Assembly (NCBI GenBank): GCA_964503125.1 | Contig: CAZCZE010000009.1 | Coordinates: 62,001 to 126,000, forward strand | Direction: 5' to 3' | Origin: FEN-1219 sp964503125 | GTDB lineage: Bacteria; Pseudomonadota; Gammaproteobacteria; Steroidobacterales; Rariloculaceae | Length of the DNA: 64,000 nt | Shown: positions 60,732 to 64,000 of the stretch, in pieces | How the letters are laid out: every line of letters starts with the position of its first letter | How positions within the stretch are numbered: the first letter of the stretch is position 1 | The notes under the pieces: generated by a model | Seen by the model: the letters and a program-made list of their open reading frames with translations, nothing else | Databases searched by the model: none | Told to the model about the DNA's origin: nothing | Position numbers and translations under genes: made by a program

Positions 60732-61970
60732 TCAGCGCTCGGCGCGCACGGCGATCTGAAACCGTTCGCAGTAGCTTCGAAACCGGGCAATCTCGGTGGC
60801 GCGACTCAAGCCAAACTGCTCGAGTGTGTAGCTATGCACACCATGTTTGTTTTTCGGATTGGCGGCGAGAAATCTCTCCATCGCTGCGCGCGCGTCCATC
60901 GTGAGCGGCCACCCGAGAAAATCGTAGACGCGCTCGACGGTGCCGAGTGGGTCGCTCTCGATCGCGCCGAAGTCGACGTCGAGAAACTGCGCCGCGGGTG
61001 CGCGGTCGCGCACGGCGAGGAAGCGGTCGAGCGCCCGCGCCCAGCGGTCGGCCCAGTCGACTGCGATCGCGTGCGGATCCGCGGCGTCGCTGAACGCTTT
61101 GCGCAGCACCGTCGCATGGCTCGCCATCGAGGCGATGACGCGCGTGGGATCGCGGTGCGTGTGCACGATGCGTGCGTCGGGATAGCGCTCGAGCAGGCCC
61201 GCGAGCGCGAACAGGTGCCCCGGCGCCTTGAGCACCCAGCGCGACCCCAAGCTTTTCGCTTGCAGGTGCTGCAAGAGGCGCCGGTGAAAATCGAAGCCGA
61301 GCGTCTGCGGCGCCTCCTCGAGCCAGTCCTGATACGAGCGCACATCGTGAGTCGTGTGGAACTGGATGCTCATGAACACCTGTGCGGTGATGGCGATGCA
61401 CTCCTGCGGCAGGTCCGGCGCGATCGGGTGGATGCGCATGAACTCCGGCGCCAGGCGATTGGCCCAGGCGAGCCGCTTGCCGGTCTCCGTCCGCGCGCGC
61501 TCGACGTCCAAAGGCGTGCGTGTGGCCGCGGGGAACATGACTTCCCAGGTCGCGGGTGCGCGATTGCCCAAGTCCTCGCTGAGCAGCCCGTGCAGATGTG
61601 TCGTGCCCGTGCGCGGCAAGCCGATGATGAACACGGGCGACTCGATGCGCTGCTGCTCGATCGCGGCACTGGCGGCGCGCTCGGCCTCCATGCGCAGCAG
61701 GTTGTCGAGCAAGCTGACCATGAGCTCGCGCGCCGTGATGCGTCCGAGCGTCGTGAGCCGCGCCTCGTCGCGATACGATTTCAGCAACCGCTCGAGTGGC
61801 CCCGCGAAATCCCACGCGCCGTAATCGCTGCTTCCGGCGCGCGACCGCGCGGCGCGGTACAGGCTCTCGAGATCGAGAGCCGGCTTCTCTACGCCGAGCC
61901 GGCGCAGCGCGCCGCCGCTCAGGTTCAATGCACGGACCGCGCCGCTGACGCAGGTCTGCGAGAAGCTCAT
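60732..61970 (-). CDS. Sulfotransferase family protein (PAPS-dependent)
   Basis: 412 residues. The 5'-phosphosulfate loop is FIIGLPRTGTTHLHGLL (about 114-130) and the 3'-phosphate region is HTHRDPTRVIASMASH (about 272-287), both typical of bacterial sulfotransferases. The rest is helical. It transfers sulfate from PAPS to an unknown alcohol or amine; a lipid or sterol-like acceptor is possible. It is divergent from apt (64 bases) and 108 bases upstream of the HU gene. Confidence 0.9.
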   Translation of the reverse strand: MSFSQTCVSGAVRALNLSGGALRRLGVEKPALDLESLYRAARSRAGSSDYGAWDFAGPLERLLKSYRDEARLTTLGRITARELMVSLLDNLLRMEAERAASAAIEQQRIESPVFIIGLPRTGTTHLHGLLSEDLGNRAPATWEVMFPAATRTPLDVERARTETGKRLAWANRLAPEFMRIHPIAPDLPQECIAITAQVFMSIQFHTTHDVRSYQDWLEEAPQTLGFDFHRRLLQHLQAKSLGSRWVLKAPGHLFALAGLLERYPDARIVHTHRDPTRVIASMASHATVLRKAFSDAADPHAIAVDWADRWARALDRFLAVRDRAPAAQFLDVDFGAIESDPLGTVERVYDFLGWPLTMDARAAMERFLAANPKNKHGVHSYTLEQFGLSRATEIARFRSYCERFQIAVRAER

Positions 61971-62034
61971 CGGTGGAAAAAGGGTTTGCTACTATGCGAC
62001 GCGGCATTGTCGCAGAGGAGCTTCGGACCCAGCA

Positions 62035-62556
62035 ATGAGCCCGCTCGACATCAAGGCACTGATCGTCGACGTGCCGGATTTTCCGAAGCCCGGCATCGTG
62101 TTCAAGGACATTACGCCGGTGCTCGCCAACCCTAAGGCGTTGGCCGCGGTCATCGAGCGGTTCGCAGAGCACGCCGCCGCGTTGCGTGCGGAAGGCGTGC
62201 TCGCCATCGAATCGCGCGGTTTCATTTTCGGTGCGCCGCTCGCGCAGCGCCTCGAGTTGCCGCTGCAGCTCGTGCGCAAACGCGGCAAGCTGCCGCGCGC
62301 CGCGCTCACGGCACGCTACGAGCTCGAGTACGGCTTCGATCATCTCGAAGTGCACGCCGATGCGATGCGCGCCGGCGGCCGCTATCTCATCGTCGACGAC
62401 GTGATCGCAACGGGCGGCACGGCCGCGGCCGTCGCCGGGCTCGTCGCGCAGCAGAACGCGAGCGTCGCGGGCTGCCTCTTCCTCATCGAGCTCACGTTCT
62501 TGCGCGGTCGCGACAAGCTGCCCGGGCTCGACGTCTTCAGCCTCATCAAGTACTGA
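62035..62556 (+). CDS. apt: Adenine phosphoribosyltransferase
   Basis: 173 residues, full length. DFPKPGIVFKDITPVLANP and IESRGFIFGAPLA are the Apt hallmarks, and the PRPP-binding loop is LIVDDVIATGGTAAA (about 117-131). It makes AMP from adenine and PRPP. TACTAT at about 61989-61994 could be the -10 box. It is followed by the second long inverted repeat. Confidence 0.97.
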   Translation: MSPLDIKALIVDVPDFPKPGIVFKDITPVLANPKALAAVIERFAEHAAALRAEGVLAIESRGFIFGAPLAQRLELPLQLVRKRGKLPRAALTARYELEYGFDHLEVHADAMRAGGRYLIVDDVIATGGTAAAVAGLVAQQNASVAGCLFLIELTFLRGRDKLPGLDVFSLIKY

Positions 62557-62559
62557 AGA

Positions 62560-62686
62560 GAATTTCGCACCGCGTGCGAAGGCCTCGTCCCGAGACCGTC
62601 GGCGCACAGGGATGTGCGCCGCCGAGCCGCAGGGATGCACTTCCGGCGTGTCTCGGGACGAGGCCTTCGCGCGCGGTGCGAAATTC
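62560..62686. repeat. Long nested inverted repeat (hairpin element, copy B)
   Basis: Outer arms 62560-62596 and 62650-62686 are complementary at 36 of 37 positions (the exception is a G-T pair). Inside are a 7-bp stem GGCGCAC/GTGCGCC (62601-62620, loop AGGGAT) and the core AGCCGCAGGGATG, CACTTCCGGCG, homologous to the core of copy A at 13849-13873. The outer arms are unrelated to those of copy A. It lies between convergent apt and ispA and may serve both as terminator. Confidence 0.78.
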
Positions 62687-62698
62687 GGGCGGCACCAG

Positions 62699-63604
62699 TC
62701 AGTTTTGGCGGGTGAGGATGAACTCGGAGAGCCAGAGGAGGGCGTTGGCGCGGTCGCCGAGTGAGCGCAGCGCCGTCACGGCGCGCTCGTGCGTTTCGGC
62801 GGCGCGACGCCGTGCGCCCTCGATGCCGAGCGTCGAGGGGTAGGTCGATTTGGCGTTGCCGGCGTCGCTCTGCACGTTCTTGCCGAGCGTCGCCGTGTCC
62901 TGCTCCACCTCGAGCAGATCGTCGCGAATCTGGAACGTAAGGCCTATCTCGCTCGCGAACGCATCGAGATTGGCGCGCTCGCGCGGAGCGAGCCCGCCGA
63001 GCTCGCTCGGCATCATGATCGCCGCGCGTATGAGCGCGCCCGTCTTGCCGCGGTGGATGCGCTCGAGGTCGCGCTCGTCGACGCGCTGGCCTTCGGCTTC
63101 CATGTCGAGCGACTGACCGCCGACCATGCCCGCGGGGCCGGCGGCGCGTGCGAGCCAGGCGACGATCTGCACTTGCGCTTGCGGCTGCGCCGCGAGCGAC
63201 GCGTCGCTGGCTAGCACTTCGAATGCCAACGCTTGCAGCGCGTCGCCGGCGAGGATCGCCGTCGCTTCGTCGAACTGGCGATGCGTCGTAGGCCGGCCGC
63301 GTCGCAGGTCGTCGTCGTCCATCGCGGGCAGGTCGTCGTGGACGAGCGAGTAGGCGTGAATGAGCTCGACGGCCGCCGCGATCGCGTCGAGCGAATCCTC
63401 GGCCGCGGCGTTGAGCTCGCCGCTCGCGTAGACGAGCAACGGCCGGACGCGCTTGCCGCCGCCGAGCACGGAATAACGCAGCGCTTCGAGCAGTCTATCG
63501 GGGATGTCGCCGCCTTGCAGGACCGTGGCGAGCTTTGCGTCGACTCTGCGGCGGTAGTGGTCGAGACGCTGCGCGAACGCGTCCGCGGAGGCCCGTGTTA
63601 TCAT
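62699..63604 (-). CDS. ispA: Farnesyl diphosphate synthase (short-chain polyprenyl synthase)
   Basis: 301 residues from ATG 63604. The first Asp-rich motif D90-D-L-P-A-M-D96 (LVHDDLPAMDDDD) and the second in FQIRDDLLEVE are intact; GGGKRVRPLL at 48-57 and the insertion of two residues between the aspartates are typical of bacterial FPP synthases. It condenses IPP with DMAPP and GPP to C15 FPP. It is divergent from the squalene/phytoene synthase gene, which would consume its product. Its stop is 13 bases from the inverted repeat. Confidence 0.95.
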   Translation of the reverse strand: MITRASADAFAQRLDHYRRRVDAKLATVLQGGDIPDRLLEALRYSVLGGGKRVRPLLVYASGELNAAAEDSLDAIAAAVELIHAYSLVHDDLPAMDDDDLRRGRPTTHRQFDEATAILAGDALQALAFEVLASDASLAAQPQAQVQIVAWLARAAGPAGMVGGQSLDMEAEGQRVDERDLERIHRGKTGALIRAAIMMPSELGGLAPRERANLDAFASEIGLTFQIRDDLLEVEQDTATLGKNVQSDAGNAKSTYPSTLGIEGARRRAAETHERAVTALRSLGDRANALLWLSEFILTRQN

Positions 63605-63650
63605 CGCGGGCCATCCTAACACCGAAACGGCGCGCCCGGCGCGAGCCCTC

Positions 63651-64000
63651 GTGGTCACCGAATCGAGCCGTACAACCCGCGCGTCCAACGACGATTTAGC
63701 CTATCAGCGCGGTGTCTTGCCCGGCGTCTCACGCACGTTCGCGCTCACGATCCCCGTGTTGCCCGACGACCTCGCGGTTGTCATGACGAACGCCTATTTG
63801 CTGTGTCGCCTCGCCGACACGATCGAGGACGATCCGGCTTTGAGCCACGAGCAGAAGTCGCGTTTCCACGCGCGGTTCGTCGGCGTCGTGCGCGGTGAGG
63901 AGCCGGCGCAACCGTTCGCTACCGAGCTCGCGCCATTGCTGTCGGCGCGCGTGTTGCCCGCCGAGCACGATCTCGTGCGCAACACGGCGGCGGTGATTCG
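63651..64000 (+). CDS. Squalene/phytoene synthase family protein (partial, N-terminus)
   Basis: The frame is open from GTG 63651 to the window end: 116 residues seen. GVLPGVSRTFALTIPVLP and LCRLADTIEDD carry the first Asp motif (D56-T-I-E-D60). LPDDLAVVMTNAYLLCRLADTIEDD resembles squalene synthase more than phytoene synthase, so the product is probably squalene for hopanoids or sterols, but carotenoid synthesis cannot be excluded. It is divergent from ispA with 46 bases between starts. Confidence 0.88.
   Translation, partial: MVTESSRTTRASNDDLAYQRGVLPGVSRTFALTIPVLPDDLAVVMTNAYLLCRLADTIEDDPALSHEQKSRFHARFVGVVRGEEPAQPFATELAPLLSARVLPAEHDLVRNTAAVI

Noticed and set aside
60832..62640. 602-codon minus-strand frame crossing apt and the sulfotransferase gene
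   Set aside because: Out of frame with the sulfotransferase, antisense to apt, low-complexity Arg/Ala-rich product.
1..64000. tRNA, rRNA, CRISPR arrays, insertion sequences, prophage
   Set aside because: Looked for in all intergenic regions; no cloverleaf, no regular spacer repeats, no transposase, integrase or phage structural gene seen.

Overview
The window is GC-rich (roughly two thirds G+C), densely packed chromosomal DNA. It most likely comes from a gammaproteobacterium, perhaps an uncultured relative of the Steroidobacter/Nevskia/Xanthomonas side of the class. The reasons are a single-chain 1289-residue PurL, a DUF1820 protein, a TorF-type porin upstream of glnK-amtB, DksA- and HU-type small proteins, and a farnesyl diphosphate synthase divergent from a squalene/phytoene synthase. 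I see no phage, insertion sequence, CRISPR array, rRNA or tRNA.

Layout. 1-7.6 kb: end of a membrane-anchored protein, a GNAT acetyltransferase, a translationally coupled periplasmic pair (unknown protein plus a metallo-beta-lactamase-fold protein that has lost its metal ligands), a pirin, a TonB-dependent receptor with a heptad-repeat operator candidate, and a DOMON-like/NamZ-like pair. 7.6-12.5 kb: CDF metal exporter, then a Ser/Thr kinase with C-terminal zinc ribbons, a PP2C phosphatase and a convergent TagH-like FHA protein: a type VI secretion type signalling set without secretion genes in view. 12.6-17.9 kb: DUF1820, MBL hydrolase, a long inverted repeat, purL.

18-28 kb holds the most interesting locus: a colinear ten-gene envelope operon (TlpA-like thioredoxin, coiled-coil periplasmic protein, two large TPR proteins, TPR lipoprotein, small exported protein, one MotA/TolQ/ExbB protein, two ExbD/TolR proteins, one TonB/AgmX-like protein). 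One ExbD carries the conserved transmembrane Asp; the other has Asn there. It resembles an Agl/Glt- or Tol-like force-transducing machine.

28-33.7 kb: MFS transporter, HisN-like phosphatase, small conserved protein, [2Fe-2S] ferredoxin, then a nitrogen-regulated porin-glnK-amtB operon with a clear NtrC site, a sigma-54 promoter and a strong terminator. 33.7-40.5 kb: a von Willebrand A lipoprotein coupled to a polytopic coiled-coil membrane protein, divergent from a MacAB-like adaptor/ATPase/two-permease operon that also has a sigma-54-like promoter and an upstream dyad. 40.5-49.1 kb: START-like protein, diacylglycerol kinase, SDR, MerC-like protein, ModF-like double ATPase, threonine dehydratase, fused indolepyruvate ferredoxin oxidoreductase. 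49.1-55.6 kb: XRE regulator with DUF2975, DksA-like, DUF72, and a bacterial NHEJ locus (MerR-TPR regulator, Ku, divergent LigD). 55.7-64 kb: FrnE-like DsbA protein, arylsulfotransferase, START-like protein, DUF885 peptidase, a decayed carboxymuconolactone decarboxylase gene, HU, sulfotransferase, apt, a second long inverted repeat of the same family as the first, FPP synthase and the start of a squalene/phytoene synthase.

How parts work together: PII/AmtB/porin form an ammonium-uptake unit under NtrC; Ku and LigD form a two-component double-strand-break repair system; FPP synthase feeds the squalene/phytoene synthase; the TPR/Exb operon is probably one envelope complex using proton-motive force. 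Function calls come from motif and family recognition by eye; no database search was run.
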